A stretch of 64,000 nucleotides of DNA from Desulfovibrio desulfuricans (GTDB taxonomy: Bacteria > Desulfobacterota > Desulfovibrionia > Desulfovibrionales > Desulfovibrionaceae). The first letter of the stretch is position 1. Each line of letters opens with the position of its first letter. The notes below the pieces were generated by a model. The model did no database searches. It was not told where the DNA came from and worked only from the letters and a program-made list of their open reading frames with translations. Shown here one piece after another: positions 1 to 9,274 of the stretch. The stretch covers positions 2,380,001-2,444,000 of the forward strand of contig NZ_CP036295.1 of NCBI RefSeq assembly GCF_004801255.1. The letters are read 5' to 3'. Position numbers and translations under genes: made by a program.

Positions 1-1260
1 GTTACCGCCGCTTTTGAAGAATCGTCCATTGCCCGTATTCTTGAGATGGTCGAAAACGCCGTGGCGCGCAAGGCCCCTACCGAGCGTTTTATTACGCGCA
101 TGGCCCGCTGGTACACGCCAGCCGTCACCGGCATTGCCTTGCTGGTGGCGGTGCTGCCGCCGCTGTTCGGGCTTGGGCCCTTCTCTCAGTGGATTTACCG
201 TGCGCTGGTGCTGCTGGTCATATCCTGCCCGTGCGCCCTGCTTATCTCCATCCCGCTCGGGTATTTTGGCGGCATCGGCGCGGCTTCGCGGCGGGGCATC
301 CTTATCAAGGGCGGAGCGGTGCTCGACAGCCTGCGCGACATCCGCGTGGCGGCGCTGGACAAAACAGGAACCCTCACTGAAGGCGTGTTTGAAGTAAACG
401 AGGTGCTGCCCGCCCCAGGCATCGCGCCCGATGACCTGCTTGCCGCCGCAGCCCTGGCAGAGAGCCGCTCCAACCATCCCATTGCCCGCTCGGTGCTGCG
501 GGCGGCGCAGAGCCGGGGCCTGACCACCGACGACGCAACGCTTACCGGCATGCAAGAACTGCCCGGCATGGGCGTAATTGCGGGCACCGACGCCGGCGAG
601 TTGCTGGCGGGCAATGCCGCCCTGCTTGCAAGCAGAGGCATCGCGCCCATGGATGTAAACCTGCCCGGCAGCGTGGTGTACGTTGCCCGAGGCGGCACAC
701 TGCTGGGCGCACTGGTGGTGGCGGACCGCATCAAGCCGCAATCGCCCGAGGCCATACAGGGCTTGCGCCGCCTTGGCGTGCAGCGCATCGCCATGCTCAC
801 GGGCGACAGAGAGGAGCAGGCCCGCCCAGTGGCCCAGCAGCTTGGGCTGGACACCCTGCGGGCAGGTCTGCTGCCCGAGGACAAAGCCGGAGCCCTCGAA
901 GCCCTTGGTCCGGTAAAGAACACCATATTTGTGGGCGACGGCATCAACGACGCCCCAGTGCTGGCAACAGCCGGGGTGGGCGTGGCCATGGGCGGCCTGG
1001 GCGCGGAGGCGGCCATTGAAACTGCCGACGTGGTCATTCTGGACGACAACCCCGCGCGCCTGCCGGAGCTTTTGCGCATAGCGCGGCGCACGCGGGCTAT
1101 TGTGTGGCAAAATATCGTTATGGCGCTGGGCATCAAGGGGCTGTTCATGGCCCTGGGCATCGTGGGGCTTTCCGGCCTGTGGGAAGCCGTGTTTGCCGAT
1201 GTGGGCGTGGCGCTTATGGCCGTGCTCAACGCGGCCCGCGCTGGCAAGGTAGACAGCTGA
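1..1260 (+). CDS. zntA: Zn/Cd/Pb-translocating P-type ATPase (P1B-2), 5'-truncated by window
   Basis: This is the C-terminal 419 residues of a heavy-metal exporting ATPase; the reading frame is open from base 1, so the N-terminal metal-binding part lies outside the window. Visible motifs in order are the CPC ion-binding motif in SCPCALLISIPLG, the phosphorylation motif DKTGT (Asp at bases 358-360), the HP motif in NHPIARSV, and the hinge motif GDGINDAP. The last membrane segments carry QNIVMALGIKG and WEAVFADVG. Their Lys and Asp match the pair that defines ZntA-like Zn(II)/Cd(II)/Pb(II) pumps, which argues against a copper pump. It is an inner-membrane metal efflux enzyme. The substrate is inferred from these residues, and the exact metal cannot be read from sequence. 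Confidence 0.93.
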   Translation, partial: VTAAFEESSIARILEMVENAVARKAPTERFITRMARWYTPAVTGIALLVAVLPPLFGLGPFSQWIYRALVLLVISCPCALLISIPLGYFGGIGAASRRGILIKGGAVLDSLRDIRVAALDKTGTLTEGVFEVNEVLPAPGIAPDDLLAAAALAESRSNHPIARSVLRAAQSRGLTTDDATLTGMQELPGMGVIAGTDAGELLAGNAALLASRGIAPMDVNLPGSVVYVARGGTLLGALVVADRIKPQSPEAIQGLRRLGVQRIAMLTGDREEQARPVAQQLGLDTLRAGLLPEDKAGALEALGPVKNTIFVGDGINDAPVLATAGVGVAMGGLGAEAAIETADVVILDDNPARLPELLRIARRTRAIVWQNIVMALGIKGLFMALGIVGLSGLWEAVFADVGVALMAVLNAARAGKVDS

Positions 1261-1264
1261 ACCT

Positions 1265-1304
1265 GCAGCGGGGGAAGGAGCCGTTACGCTCCTCCCCCCG
1301 CTGC
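1265..1304. terminator. Strong hairpin between convergent genes
   Basis: Two 17-base arms (1265-1281 and 1288-1304) pair at 16 of 17 positions around a 6-base loop. It lies just after the ATPase stop and before the end of the converging ACT-domain gene. A run of A, not T, follows on the plus strand, so it is not a textbook intrinsic terminator on that strand. Its position between convergent genes still suggests a transcription-end role. Confidence 0.5.
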
Positions 1305-1348
1305 AAAAAAACTTCGGCGTTCTGCTGCCGCCGCGTCAGCCGACCCGC

Positions 1349-1726
1349 TTACCGAGCCGCGCCTTCAATCATATACCCGCTCTCCTCCAGGGCCTCGAGC
1401 GCTGGAGCGAGATTCTCCGCCTTTATCAATATATAGTCCGTATCAAAGGTTGAGACGGCAAACAGGCTGATGCCCGCCCGCGCAAGCGCCGTGGACAAGC
1501 CCGCCATAACGCCGGTGAGCCCAAAATCCATACGCCCCGCCACACGCAGGGCACGCCAGCCGTCCTCGCGGGCGAGGGTGGCGTGGGGGACATCGGCCGT
1601 CAGGCAGACCACAGAAATTTCGGCATCGGTCTTGCCCACAAACAGCCAGGGCACATTAAAATTGACGGCGCGCAGGTTTTCCACCTTGCAGACGCTGAAT
1701 TTTCCCTCAATGACCTGCAGCAGCAT
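1349..1726 (-). CDS. ACT-domain protein (small-molecule sensing, CASTOR-like)
   Basis: This is a protein of about 125 residues beginning MLLQVIEGKF. The C-terminal half (FGLTGVMAGLSTALARAGISLFAVSTFDTDYILI) reads as a typical ACT domain, a fold that binds amino acids or similar ligands. The chosen start at 1726 is preceded by a strong GGGGAGGG ribosome-binding site; a longer frame reaching the ruvB stop has none. It lies about 60 bases downstream of ruvB on the same strand and probably shares its transcript. No enzymatic domain is attached, so it is likely a stand-alone ligand-sensing protein. The ligand is unknown. Confidence 0.8.
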   Translation of the reverse strand: MLLQVIEGKFSVCKVENLRAVNFNVPWLFVGKTDAEISVVCLTADVPHATLAREDGWRALRVAGRMDFGLTGVMAGLSTALARAGISLFAVSTFDTDYILIKAENLAPALEALEESGYMIEGAAR

Positions 1727-1786
1727 GCTCCCTCCCCTTTTCAGTTTGTGCAGTGGGCCAACTAACTGGCCTGAGAGAGCATACAC

Positions 1787-2791
1787 CTAAGAAAGCAGCA
1801 TTTTCAAGTGCCTGTAGGCCAGAGGGGTTGCCATGCGGCCCCGTGGCGTGCGTTTTAAAAAGCCGCACTGGATGAGGAATGGCTCATAAATATCTTCAAT
1901 GGTGCGCACTTCTTCCGAGCAGGCCACCGCAAGGGTTTTGATGCCAACCGGGCCGCCGTCGTAGTGTTTTATAAGCACTTCAAGCAGTTTGCGGTCCATC
2001 TGGTCAAGCCCCAGCTCGTCCACGTCCATGCGTTTGAGCGCCGCCGAGGCCTGCTCGCCCGTTACCATGCCGTCGCCGTGAACCAGCGCAAAGTCGCGCA
2101 CGCGGCGCAGCAGCCGGTTGGCGATGCGGGGCGTGCCGCGCGAACGTCGGCCAATCTCCACCGCGCCGTCGGTTGTCACCTCTACGCCCAAAATCCTCGC
2201 AGTGCGCTGCACTACCCGCGCCAGATCGCCGGGCGTATAGTATTCGAGCCGCGCCACAATGCCAAAACGGTCGCGCAATGGCGAAGAAATCAGCCCCATG
2301 CGCGTGGTTGCCCCCACAAGGGTAAACGGCTCAAGGTCGATTTTTACCGTACGCGCCGCTGGCCCCTGCCCGATTACCAGATCGAGCTTGAAGTCTTCCA
2401 TGGCGGGGTACAGCACTTCTTCCACGGCAATGGGCATGCGGTGTATTTCATCCACAAAAAGGATGTCGTGCCGGTTGAGATTGGTGAGGATGGCGGCAAG
2501 GTCGCCGCTGCGTTCGAGCACCGGCCCCGAGGTGCAGACCAGATTGACGCCCAGCTCGGAGGCCATGATCTGCGCCAGCGTGGTTTTGCCCAGGCCGGGG
2601 TTGCCGTAAAAAAGCGTATGATCCAGCGCCTTGCCGCGCTCGCGCGCGGCCCCAAGGTACACGCGCAGGTTGGCGCGCAGCTCGTCCTGCCCGATAAAGT
2701 CGTCGAGACTGCGGGGGCGCACGCTTTCATCAATGCCCGTCGCGCCTTCAGCAGCGCACTGGTCGGGACACTGGCTGGTAAAATCCGACAT
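1787..2791 (-). CDS. ruvB: Holliday junction branch migration ATPase RuvB
   Basis: RuvB is the hexameric AAA+ motor that drives branch migration of Holliday junctions together with RuvA. The 334-residue product has the normal family length. It shows Walker A ([12 protein letters not shown]), Walker B (DEIHR), a sensor motif ([18 protein letters not shown]) and a C-terminal winged-helix region ending in the typical RTPRGR and AYRHL motifs. Its start codon shares one base with the ruvA stop (TGATG), indicating translational coupling. ruvC is not in this neighbourhood. The assignment is secure. Confidence 0.97.
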   Translation of the reverse strand: MSDFTSQCPDQCAAEGATGIDESVRPRSLDDFIGQDELRANLRVYLGAARERGKALDHTLFYGNPGLGKTTLAQIMASELGVNLVCTSGPVLERSGDLAAILTNLNRHDILFVDEIHRMPIAVEEVLYPAMEDFKLDLVIGQGPAARTVKIDLEPFTLVGATTRMGLISSPLRDRFGIVARLEYYTPGDLARVVQRTARILGVEVTTDGAVEIGRRSRGTPRIANRLLRRVRDFALVHGDGMVTGEQASAALKRMDVDELGLDQMDRKLLEVLIKHYDGGPVGIKTLAVACSEEVRTIEDIYEPFLIQCGFLKRTPRGRMATPLAYRHLKMLLS

Positions 2792-3402
2792 CAGGCCTTA
2801 CCTCTGGCGAGCGCCTTGAGGGCAGCCCGCAGTGCGCCGGTAACGTCAAGATCCGGCTCTTCGTGCAGCAGTTTTTTGACCAGCGGCGCGCACTCGTCCG
2901 GCTCGTAGCCAAGGTTGCCGAGCCCGTCCAGCACATCGCGAAACACCGAGCCGGGGCGCACCCCCGAGCTCAGCACCGCAGCCTGCGGCACATCCTCGAC
3001 CTTAAGCTTGTACTTGAGTTCCAAAAAGACATGCTCGGCGGTTTTTTTGCCAATGCCCGAAACACGGGTGAGGGCCAGCACGTCGTCCTCAAGCACCACG
3101 CGGCGCAGATCCTCGGGCCGGAATATGGAAAGGATGCCCAAAGCAGTACGGGCGCCGACCTTGGAGATGGAAACCAGCACCTCAAAGGTCTGCCGTTCTT
3201 CAAAGGTGGCAAAACCAAACAGCTCCAGCGCGTCTTCGCGAACGGAAAGGCTTGTGTACAGCACCAGGGGTTCCCCCCTGCCGGGCAGGGCGGCCAGAGT
3301 ATGGGCGGGCAGGGCCACTTCGTACCCCACGCCGCCCTGGGTAACCACAAGGCAGGCATTGCCCCATATTTCGGCCAGGCGGCCTTCAAGATAGGCGATC
3401 AT
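2791..3402 (-). CDS. ruvA: Holliday junction DNA-binding protein RuvA
   Basis: RuvA forms the tetramer that binds the four-way junction and loads RuvB. The 203 residues start [15 protein letters not shown], the usual OB-fold beginning. Helix-hairpin-helix motifs follow ([12 protein letters not shown] and [16 protein letters not shown]), then a C-terminal domain ([18 protein letters not shown] region, read here as [12 protein letters not shown]) that contacts RuvB. A good AAGGAATCC ribosome-binding site precedes the start. It is followed directly by ruvB with a one-base overlap. Confidence 0.97.
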   Translation of the reverse strand: MIAYLEGRLAEIWGNACLVVTQGGVGYEVALPAHTLAALPGRGEPLVLYTSLSVREDALELFGFATFEERQTFEVLVSISKVGARTALGILSIFRPEDLRRVVLEDDVLALTRVSGIGKKTAEHVFLELKYKLKVEDVPQAAVLSSGVRPGSVFRDVLDGLGNLGYEPDECAPLVKKLLHEEPDLDVTGALRAALKALARGKA

Positions 3403-3574
3403 GGATTCCTTGCAAAAGTAGAGGTTGCGACCGCCAGAGCATAGACTGAAAGACGGCGCGTTTCAAATGGCGTTTGCCAGGCGCGGAACAGCAGAATCTC
3501 GGTTCACAGAGCGCCTGCGTACCGGGGCACAGCAATATCCGGCATCCCGACTGGCGGTGCCCATGTCGGTGCGG

Positions 3575-4654
3575 CTAACCGCCAATGCCCACCATGTGCT
3601 TGTCGGCCACGGCCTCGCCCTTTTTACGGGCTTTGAGCAGATCAGCGCCTATGGGCTTGTCCGCGCAGGCCAGCCGCACCACGCGGGCCAGCTGCCCGTC
3701 GTCAAAGTGCGGGCTGCGCAGTATGCCGCGCAGGTGATACTCCCTGTCGTCAAACAGGCAGGTGCGCAGGTTGCCGTCGCTGGTGAGCCGCAGCCGGTTG
3801 CACGTGCCGCAAAAATGGCAGGAGACGGCAGTGATAAATCCCAGACGCCCCTTGCCGCCGCGCACGGCAAACATCCTGGCCGGGCCAGCCTCGGCGCTGT
3901 CGTCCTGCACAGGGTCAAGCTGCACCCGGCGCTCGGCCTCGGCTCGGATGTCCCCAGCGGCCCAGAATGTTTCCGGCCCCCACAGCGTGCCGCTGCCCAT
4001 GGGCATAAATTCGATAAACCGCAGATCAATGGGCATGGTGCGCACGGCGTGCACAAAATCGTCCATCTGCCCGTCGTTGACGCCGCGCATGGCCACAGCG
4101 TTGATTTTTACGCGAATGCCCGCCCGCAGCAGGCCGTCCAGCGAGTCCAGCACCGCTGGCAGCATATCGCGCCCGGTGACCTTGGCAAAGGTATCGCGGT
4201 CAAAACTGTCCAGCGAGAGATTAACAGCGCTTACGCCCACCGAGCGCAGCATGGGGATGTGCGGTCCGAGCAGGGTTCCGTTGGTGGTAAGACGCAGGTC
4301 AAGGGAGGGATAGTGCGCGTGCAGCTGGTGCAAAAGTTCGTCGCACCCCTTGCGGGCAAAGGGTTCGCCGCCGGTCAGCCGCAGCTTTGTCACGCCCAGC
4401 GAGGCCATCATGCCCACCAGACGCACCATTTCTTCATACCGCAGCACCTTGGGATGGGGTATGAATTTTTGGTTTATATCACTGCGGCAATAGGCGCAGC
4501 GCAGGTTGCAGCGGTCTGTTACCGAAAGCCGCAGATACCGCACCACGCGGCCATGCCCGTCGCAGAGCTGACCAGCCCGCGCGGATGGCTGCTGCTGGCC
4601 GTTTGGGGTCGCGCAGTTGCCAAGATGGGCAAATGGATTTACACATGCTTGCAT
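3575..4654 (-). CDS. moaA: GTP 3',8-cyclase MoaA (molybdenum cofactor biosynthesis)
   Basis: MoaA is the radical SAM enzyme that converts GTP to the first cyclic intermediate of molybdopterin synthesis. The product shows the N-terminal [4Fe-4S]/SAM motif CNLRCAYC and the second cluster motif in CHFCGTCNRLRLTSDG followed by LRTCLF. It also ends with the C-terminal Gly-Gly expected of active MoaA. At 359 residues it is slightly longer than usual. The start at 4654 has a modest AGGTG site; an upstream frame extends to 4807 but looks non-coding. The start overlaps the start of the divergent gene at 4653, so one of the two may be set slightly wrong. Desulfovibrio needs this cofactor for formate dehydrogenases. 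Confidence 0.93.
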   Translation of the reverse strand: MQACVNPFAHLGNCATPNGQQQPSARAGQLCDGHGRVVRYLRLSVTDRCNLRCAYCRSDINQKFIPHPKVLRYEEMVRLVGMMASLGVTKLRLTGGEPFARKGCDELLHQLHAHYPSLDLRLTTNGTLLGPHIPMLRSVGVSAVNLSLDSFDRDTFAKVTGRDMLPAVLDSLDGLLRAGIRVKINAVAMRGVNDGQMDDFVHAVRTMPIDLRFIEFMPMGSGTLWGPETFWAAGDIRAEAERRVQLDPVQDDSAEAGPARMFAVRGGKGRLGFITAVSCHFCGTCNRLRLTSDGNLRTCLFDDREYHLRGILRSPHFDDGQLARVVRLACADKPIGADLLKARKKGEAVADKHMVGIGG

Positions 4655-4931
4655 GAAACACCTGCTATTCGCCACAGCCCTGCTGGGCTGTCTTTGCATG
4701 ACCATACCCGCTCTGGCCTGGGACGGCTTTGACGCCGACTCGGCCGACCTTGTCGAAGTTATCCCCGACCGCGTCCCCACCAAGGGCGACACGGTGGATG
4801 TACGCAACTACGACAAGGACGCCACGGAAACCTGTCTGGTCGAGTCGGTGGCGCGCAATGCCCGTACCGTTGAGCTGGTGGTGCGCACGCCTGCCGGAGT
4901 TGCCCGCACCCTGGTGATGGAAGGCCGCTAG
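4653..4931 (+). CDS. Small secreted protein, DUF5334-like
   Basis: This is a 92-residue protein with a clear signal peptide (MKHLLFATALLGCLCMTIPALA) cleaved before WDGFDAD, so it is predicted to be periplasmic. The mature part is small and beta-rich (VIPDRVPTKGDTVDVRNYD and ARTVELVVRTPAG). The WDGxD start and the layout recall the DUF5334 family; this resemblance is from memory and needs a profile search. No function is known. No strong ribosome-binding site is visible, and its ATG lies in the same CATG palindrome as the moaA start on the other strand. Confidence 0.7.
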   Translation: MKHLLFATALLGCLCMTIPALAWDGFDADSADLVEVIPDRVPTKGDTVDVRNYDKDATETCLVESVARNARTVELVVRTPAGVARTLVMEGR

Positions 4932-5034
4932 CGGCTGTTGACCAAAAGCATCGGTCAGGCCCCCCGGCGCGCCATTATGCGGCGGCCTGCGCATACGCGC
5001 GCACGGCGCTTCGGCATGGCCGCCGCCTGGGCAA

Positions 5035-5616
5035 TCAGTTTTCTTTATTTTCCGCCTCATAGCCCGGCAAAAGAATGCTTGGGCTCTCGGCCTGTCCTTG
5101 TCCCTTGGGGCATTGGGACTGCAAATGGCATATTTCGCAGCCGCCCTTGAAGGGGTAATGCGTCACCACTGCGTAGCGACGGGTCAGCGTGCCAAAAGCT
5201 TCGCGGTATTCGATGCCCAGCGAGGCAAGGGCCTCGCGCAGGGTTTCGGTGGGGCGCGGCGAGGGCGCACAGCCAGCGTCTTCCACCTGCGGCAGGGCAT
5301 CCTGCACGGCGGCCATGCACATAAACTGGGCAAGGTTGTTAATCATAAAACCGTCAGAGGCTGACTTGCCCCACGCTTCGTCCACGTAATTTTCCACGTC
5401 TTCCGGCAGCCATACGGCCAGATACGAAATTTTGCCCGTAACAATTTCGCACACGTTCAGCTGCGGCAGCCATTCGCCCCACAGGCCCACGAGGCGCTCA
5501 AGTATGGCCCCGCCAAGGCGCGTCTCCTTGCTCATGGACATAAAGGCTTCAAGATCAAAGTAGGGCTGCACTTCATGCCGCCGGATTTCATACGGTTTGC
5601 TGCTTGCCTCGCTCAC
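5035..5616 (-). CDS. Conserved hypothetical protein with C-terminal cysteine cluster
   Basis: This is a 193-residue soluble protein that I do not recognise. Near the C-terminus GGCEICHLQSQCPKG has three closely spaced cysteines (CxxCxxxxxC) that could hold a metal or iron-sulfur cluster. A fourth Cys lies in EDAGCAPSP. The start was set at the GTG at 5616 because a perfect AAGGAGA lies five bases upstream of it. An upstream ATG at 5637 in the same frame has no good site. The N-terminal half (WLPQLNVCEIVTGKISYLAVWLPEDVENYV) looks like a folded domain. No neighbour suggests a job. Confidence 0.65.
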   Translation of the reverse strand: MSEASSKPYEIRRHEVQPYFDLEAFMSMSKETRLGGAILERLVGLWGEWLPQLNVCEIVTGKISYLAVWLPEDVENYVDEAWGKSASDGFMINNLAQFMCMAAVQDALPQVEDAGCAPSPRPTETLREALASLGIEYREAFGTLTRRYAVVTHYPFKGGCEICHLQSQCPKGQGQAESPSILLPGYEAENKEN

Positions 5617-5997
5617 GTGTTCTCCTTGGGTGCTCATTGCCTGATTTGCCCGCGCGCTGCAGCGCCTGGCCGTGCTTATGAGCCGCAGCAGATATTCTAT
5701 CCATGCAATGGGCATCGTCAAGAGCATGTTTGCCGCTGCAAGGCTGTTGCACGCGCGTCAGAGCCGGGCTGCCGCAGCATTTTGCGCTCCGCCGCGCTTT
5801 TTTGAATCCTTTTTTTGCCGTGTTTGCCACGGTCTGTCCGGCCCGGAGCATTGCCGTGTCCGCGGGGGGGCGGTTTGCCGCCTTTACTTGGCAGGGGCTC
5901 TTTTTTATCATATGCAATTGCCGCACAATTGATGTCGTTGCAACCGGGGCCTCAGCCTGCGGCCAAGCCCCTGATACCACCACCACAAGGATGCCGC
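5617..5997. other. Divergent intergenic region
   Basis: About 380 bases separate the minus-strand hypothetical from the plus-strand gene at 5998. A weak plus-strand promoter-like pair (TTGGCA at 5888, TATGCA at 5911, 17-base spacer) lies before the downstream gene. No convincing reading frame or stable RNA was seen. Confidence 0.4.
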
Positions 5998-6372
5998 ATG
6001 AACAAGCCCAGTGACCACCCCGCAAAGATCCGCTATAAATATCAGATGGATGAAAGCGCGAGACTGCAGACAGCCCACGGCGTTTGGGGCGGTATAAACC
6101 CTCAGGGCGAAATTGAAATGAATTTTTATCACGAAAGTGACGCCTTGCCCGCTTTTTCGGAGCAGCTGGTGGCCCCCGACGGTTCCATCGGGCACGAGAT
6201 GACCCCCGGCGAGCCGGACGTGCGCGAAGTGAACCGCTGCATACACAGCCGCATACTGCTCAACTACCACACGGCCCGCGCCGTGCTCGACTGGCTTGAA
6301 GACCGCGTGGCCGCTCTTGAAGAAGAAGGCGCGCCCGGCATGTACGATGCAGACCTGGACATAGAGCAGTAA
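5998..6372 (+). CDS. Conserved hypothetical protein upstream of miaB
   Basis: This is a 124-residue soluble protein starting MNKPSDHPAKIRYKY. The body resembles small DUF3467-type proteins in arrangement: a beta segment near GEIEMNFYHESD, then a helix HTARAVLDWLEDRVAALEEE. That similarity is only an impression. The start follows AAGG; a longer frame from 5815 has no support. It ends nine bases before miaB, so the two are probably co-transcribed. Function is unknown. Confidence 0.7.
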   Translation: MNKPSDHPAKIRYKYQMDESARLQTAHGVWGGINPQGEIEMNFYHESDALPAFSEQLVAPDGSIGHEMTPGEPDVREVNRCIHSRILLNYHTARAVLDWLEDRVAALEEEGAPGMYDADLDIEQ

Positions 6373-6380
6373 CAACAATC

Positions 6381-7736
6381 ATGATCGAAAAAACGTACCA
6401 TATCATCACTTTTGGCTGTCAGATGAACGTGCACGACTCCCACTGGCTGGGACGTGCCCTGAGTGCGCGCGGTTTTTTTGAAGCGCCGCTCGAAGACGCG
6501 CAGGTGGTGGTGGTCAATACCTGTTCGGTACGCGAAAAGCCGGAACAGAAAGTCATGAGCGCGCTTGGCCGCATCCGCCAGCTCTCGGGCGGCAACCCCG
6601 CCGTGCTCGTGTGCGTGGCTGGCTGCGTGGCCCAGCAGCTTGGCGAGAGCCTGTTTGAAAAAGAAAGCCAGGTGCGCCTTGTGGCGGGCAGCGACGGCAT
6701 AGGCAATGCCCCGCAGGCTATTGAACGCCTGCTGGAAAACCCCGCCCAGCGCCTTTCGCTGCTGGACTTTACCAGCCAGTATGTGGAGCGCGAGGCCACC
6801 ACCGAGCCTGGCGTGGTCAACGGGGCCGTGGCCTACGCCAACATCATGCAGGGCTGCGACAACTTTTGCGCCTACTGCATCGTGCCCTTTACACGGGGCC
6901 GCCAAAAATCACGCGGCAGCGCGGCTATTATAGATGAATGCAAGGCTCTGCTCGACAACGGCGCGCGGGAGATCACCCTGCTGGGGCAAAACGTCAACGC
7001 CTTCGGGCAGGACAAAAGCGGCGACGGCACAAGCTTTGCCGCCCTGCTGCGCAAAGTGGCCGCCCTGCCGGGCCTTGAACGGCTGCGCTATGTAACGCCG
7101 CACCCCAAGGATATGGGGCCGGAAGACATAGCCGCCTTTGCCGAGCTGCCCCAGCTGTGCCCGCGCCTGCACCTGCCCATGCAGGCTGGGTCTGACGCCG
7201 TTCTGGCCCGCATGAAGCGCCGGTACGACAGCGCGGCCTTTCTTGATCTGGTGGAGCGTCTGCGCAAGGCGCGGCCCGACCTGGCGCTTTCCACCGACCT
7301 TATCGTGGGCTTTCCCGGCGAGAGCGAGCAGGATTTTCAGGATACGCTGCGCATGATGCGCGCCAGCAATTTTATGTCCAGTTTTTCCTTTTGCTATTCC
7401 GACAGGCCGGGCACGCGGGCCTCGCTGTTTCTCGACAAAATCCCCGCTGAGGTGGCGCAAGACAGACTGCTGCGCCTGCAGGCCCTGCAGGACGAGCTGG
7501 GGGCGAACTGGCTGCGGCACAGGGTCGGCGACGAGACCACGCTGCTGATCGAAAACCCCAGCCCCAAGGAAAGCCAAGGGCCGGAGCCCAGCTGGCAGGG
7601 GCGCGACCCCTACGGGGCTCCCGTGCATGTGGAGCTGCCGCCTCTGGCCGACCACACGGGGCGCATGGTGCGGGTGCGCATCAGCCAGGCAAAAAAACAC
7701 AGCCTCATGGCCCAAAGACTGGGGGAACCATGGTAG
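6381..7736 (+). CDS. miaB: tRNA-2-methylthio-N6-dimethylallyladenosine synthase MiaB
   Basis: MiaB is a radical SAM methylthiotransferase that adds a methylthio group to i6A37 of tRNAs reading U-starting codons. The 451 residues have the three N-terminal auxiliary-cluster cysteines (FGCQMN, NTCSVRE, VAGCVAQQ), the radical SAM motif CDNFCAYC, LPMQAGSDAVLARMKR, and a C-terminal TRAM domain. Length and order are normal. Its last seven bases overlap the start of the DUF151 gene. Confidence 0.97.
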   Translation: MIEKTYHIITFGCQMNVHDSHWLGRALSARGFFEAPLEDAQVVVVNTCSVREKPEQKVMSALGRIRQLSGGNPAVLVCVAGCVAQQLGESLFEKESQVRLVAGSDGIGNAPQAIERLLENPAQRLSLLDFTSQYVEREATTEPGVVNGAVAYANIMQGCDNFCAYCIVPFTRGRQKSRGSAAIIDECKALLDNGAREITLLGQNVNAFGQDKSGDGTSFAALLRKVAALPGLERLRYVTPHPKDMGPEDIAAFAELPQLCPRLHLPMQAGSDAVLARMKRRYDSAAFLDLVERLRKARPDLALSTDLIVGFPGESEQDFQDTLRMMRASNFMSSFSFCYSDRPGTRASLFLDKIPAEVAQDRLLRLQALQDELGANWLRHRVGDETTLLIENPSPKESQGPEPSWQGRDPYGAPVHVELPPLADHTGRMVRVRISQAKKHSLMAQRLGEPW

Positions 7737-8344
7737 AAATGCGCGTTTTCGGCCTTACCATCGACCCTCAGAGCAAAACACCCATCGTGGTGTTGCGCGA
7801 GGCGAGCGGCGATGCGGTGCTGCCCCTGTGGGTGGGAGCCATGGAGGCCATGGCCATTTCACTGGTGCTCAACAACGAAAGCCTGCCCCGCCCCCTGACG
7901 CACGACCTTTTTCTTATGACGCTCAAGGCCTTTAAGGCCGAACTGCGGCGGGTGGAGATCAACGACCTGCGCGAGGGCACGTACTATGCGGTTCTGGTGC
8001 TCTCCGGCCCTGACGGCAGAACCCGCATAGACTGCCGCCCCTCTGACGCCATCGCCCTCGCCATGCGCGCCGCCGCGCCCATTCTGGTGGAGGAGGAAGT
8101 ACTGCGCCTTTCGGCGGAAGAACAGCAAAAAATCGAGCAGGGCAAGGCGGTTGAGGTGAGCACGCCCGTGCCAGATGCCGCCACGGACATGGTGCGCCGC
8201 GCCGGGGCCCGCAAAGAGGCCGACATGCTGGGCGGGGCACTGCTGCGCCACGGGGAGCTGCCAGCGTCGCTTTCGGCAGATGAAGAAACCCGATATCGCG
8301 AGATGCTGCGCTCCCTTGACCCTGTTTCGCGTCGCAAGATGTAA
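7730..8344 (+). CDS. Bifunctional nuclease family protein (DUF151)
   Basis: The first 130 residues match the DUF151 (bifunctional nuclease, BFN) domain. Recognisable pieces are KTPIVVLREASGDAVLPLWVG, EAMAISLVLN and the hallmark RTRIDCRPSDAIALAMR. Characterised plant members act as nucleases; bacterial members are mostly uncharacterised. A charged C-terminal extension of about 70 residues follows, with no motif I recognise. The ATG sits inside the miaB stop (ATGGTAG), so translation is coupled. A link to RNA metabolism is suggested by context only. Confidence 0.88.
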   Translation: MVEMRVFGLTIDPQSKTPIVVLREASGDAVLPLWVGAMEAMAISLVLNNESLPRPLTHDLFLMTLKAFKAELRRVEINDLREGTYYAVLVLSGPDGRTRIDCRPSDAIALAMRAAAPILVEEEVLRLSAEEQQKIEQGKAVEVSTPVPDAATDMVRRAGARKEADMLGGALLRHGELPASLSADEETRYREMLRSLDPVSRRKM

Positions 8345-8653
8345 TTATCGTATCTTACTGATATTATTAAAACAGCTTGTACAAGACCGCATCCACGGGG
8401 CGGTGACGCGATGTCTCGCGTCCGGGCTGTCAATATGGCCTGAAGCGTCTCGCAGCCGCCATTTTTATGCCTGCGCATCATGGTCGGGGCGTCCTGCCCC
8501 CCCCGCAGGTCTAAAAAAAATCTAAAAAATTATTCCCGCTTCAACGGTCTAAAAATACGGATAAAAATTTTCACCCCGCGCCAATGGCGGATTCCAGCCC
8601 CCTAAAGATATACTGCCGGGCTCCGATATAGAGCAGCAATAGGGAAGTAAACC
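8345..8653. other. Intergenic region with small perfect hairpin
   Basis: About 309 bases. It contains a perfect 7-bp stem with a 4-base loop at 8405-8422 that has no following T-run. A very AT-rich stretch at about 8510-8575 probably holds the promoter of the next gene. No open frame or RNA gene could be supported. Confidence 0.4.
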
Positions 8654-9052
8654 ATGCTGCACTATCGCCTTTTTAAAGAAATCAACGATCTCTTCGCCTC
8701 TGGCCGGGACGAACAGGCTCGCCGGCTGCTCATGGAACTGCAGTCGCGCAGCATAGCCCTGCACGACGAACTTCATCTCCTGCAGACCCGCCTTAAAACC
8801 ATGGAAGAAGCCATGAGGCTTTCGTGCAACCTGTTCAGACGCAGCGGTTTGTACTGGCTCAAGGCGCAGGAAGTTGACCTTGGGCCCTTCTGCCCGCGCT
8901 GCTACGACCACGAGGGAGGGCTCATCCGCCTTGAACGGAGCGACGGCGAGCTCCACTGCCCCTACTGCCACACGGTCATCACCTGCCCGCCCCCATTTGA
9001 AGAGGAAGCGGCCCCCAGTCCCCGCGCCCACATCATCCCCTTTGCCAATTAG
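8654..9052 (+). CDS. Coiled-coil/zinc-ribbon protein, function unknown
   Basis: This is a 132-residue protein. Residues 1 to about 55 are helical and heptad-like (ARRLLMELQSRSIALHDELH). A zinc ribbon follows, with two CxxC pairs in CPRCYDHEGG and CPYCHTVI separated by a short loop. The tail is Pro-rich. A good AGGGAAG site precedes the ATG. This layout suggests a small metal-binding adaptor or nucleic-acid-associated protein. I do not recognise a named family. Confidence 0.75.
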   Translation: MLHYRLFKEINDLFASGRDEQARRLLMELQSRSIALHDELHLLQTRLKTMEEAMRLSCNLFRRSGLYWLKAQEVDLGPFCPRCYDHEGGLIRLERSDGELHCPYCHTVITCPPPFEEEAAPSPRAHIIPFAN

Positions 9053-9175
9053 CCCGCAGCGAATACGGCTCTGCAACCGCTGCAATGCATGCATGAACTG
9101 AGCATGCTTTTTTTGCATCCGCCTTTAGTCCGCCCGCTGTAACCTTGATTTCATAAATTTAGCGGTGCAGTTTTC

Positions 9176-9204
9176 TTGCGCAAGCCTCGCGCTGAGGGTA
9201 TAGT
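9176..9204 (+). promoter_or_regulatory. Predicted sigma-70 type promoter
   Basis: TTGCGC at 9176-9181 and TATAGT at 9199-9204 are separated by 17 bases, 70 bases ahead of the receiver-like gene. The spacing is ideal; the -35 box is only moderate. Confidence 0.45.
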
Positions 9205-9274
9205 ATTTTTACGGAAGGCCCAGCCCGCCTCTTCCAGAGCGGGCGTTCAACAGGTCTCTCTGGCAAGGACAAGC

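Noticed and set aside
3425..4732. Long plus-strand frame opposite moaA
   Set aside because: moaA on the minus strand has clear radical SAM motifs and the plus-strand translation has none. It is a GC-bias shadow.
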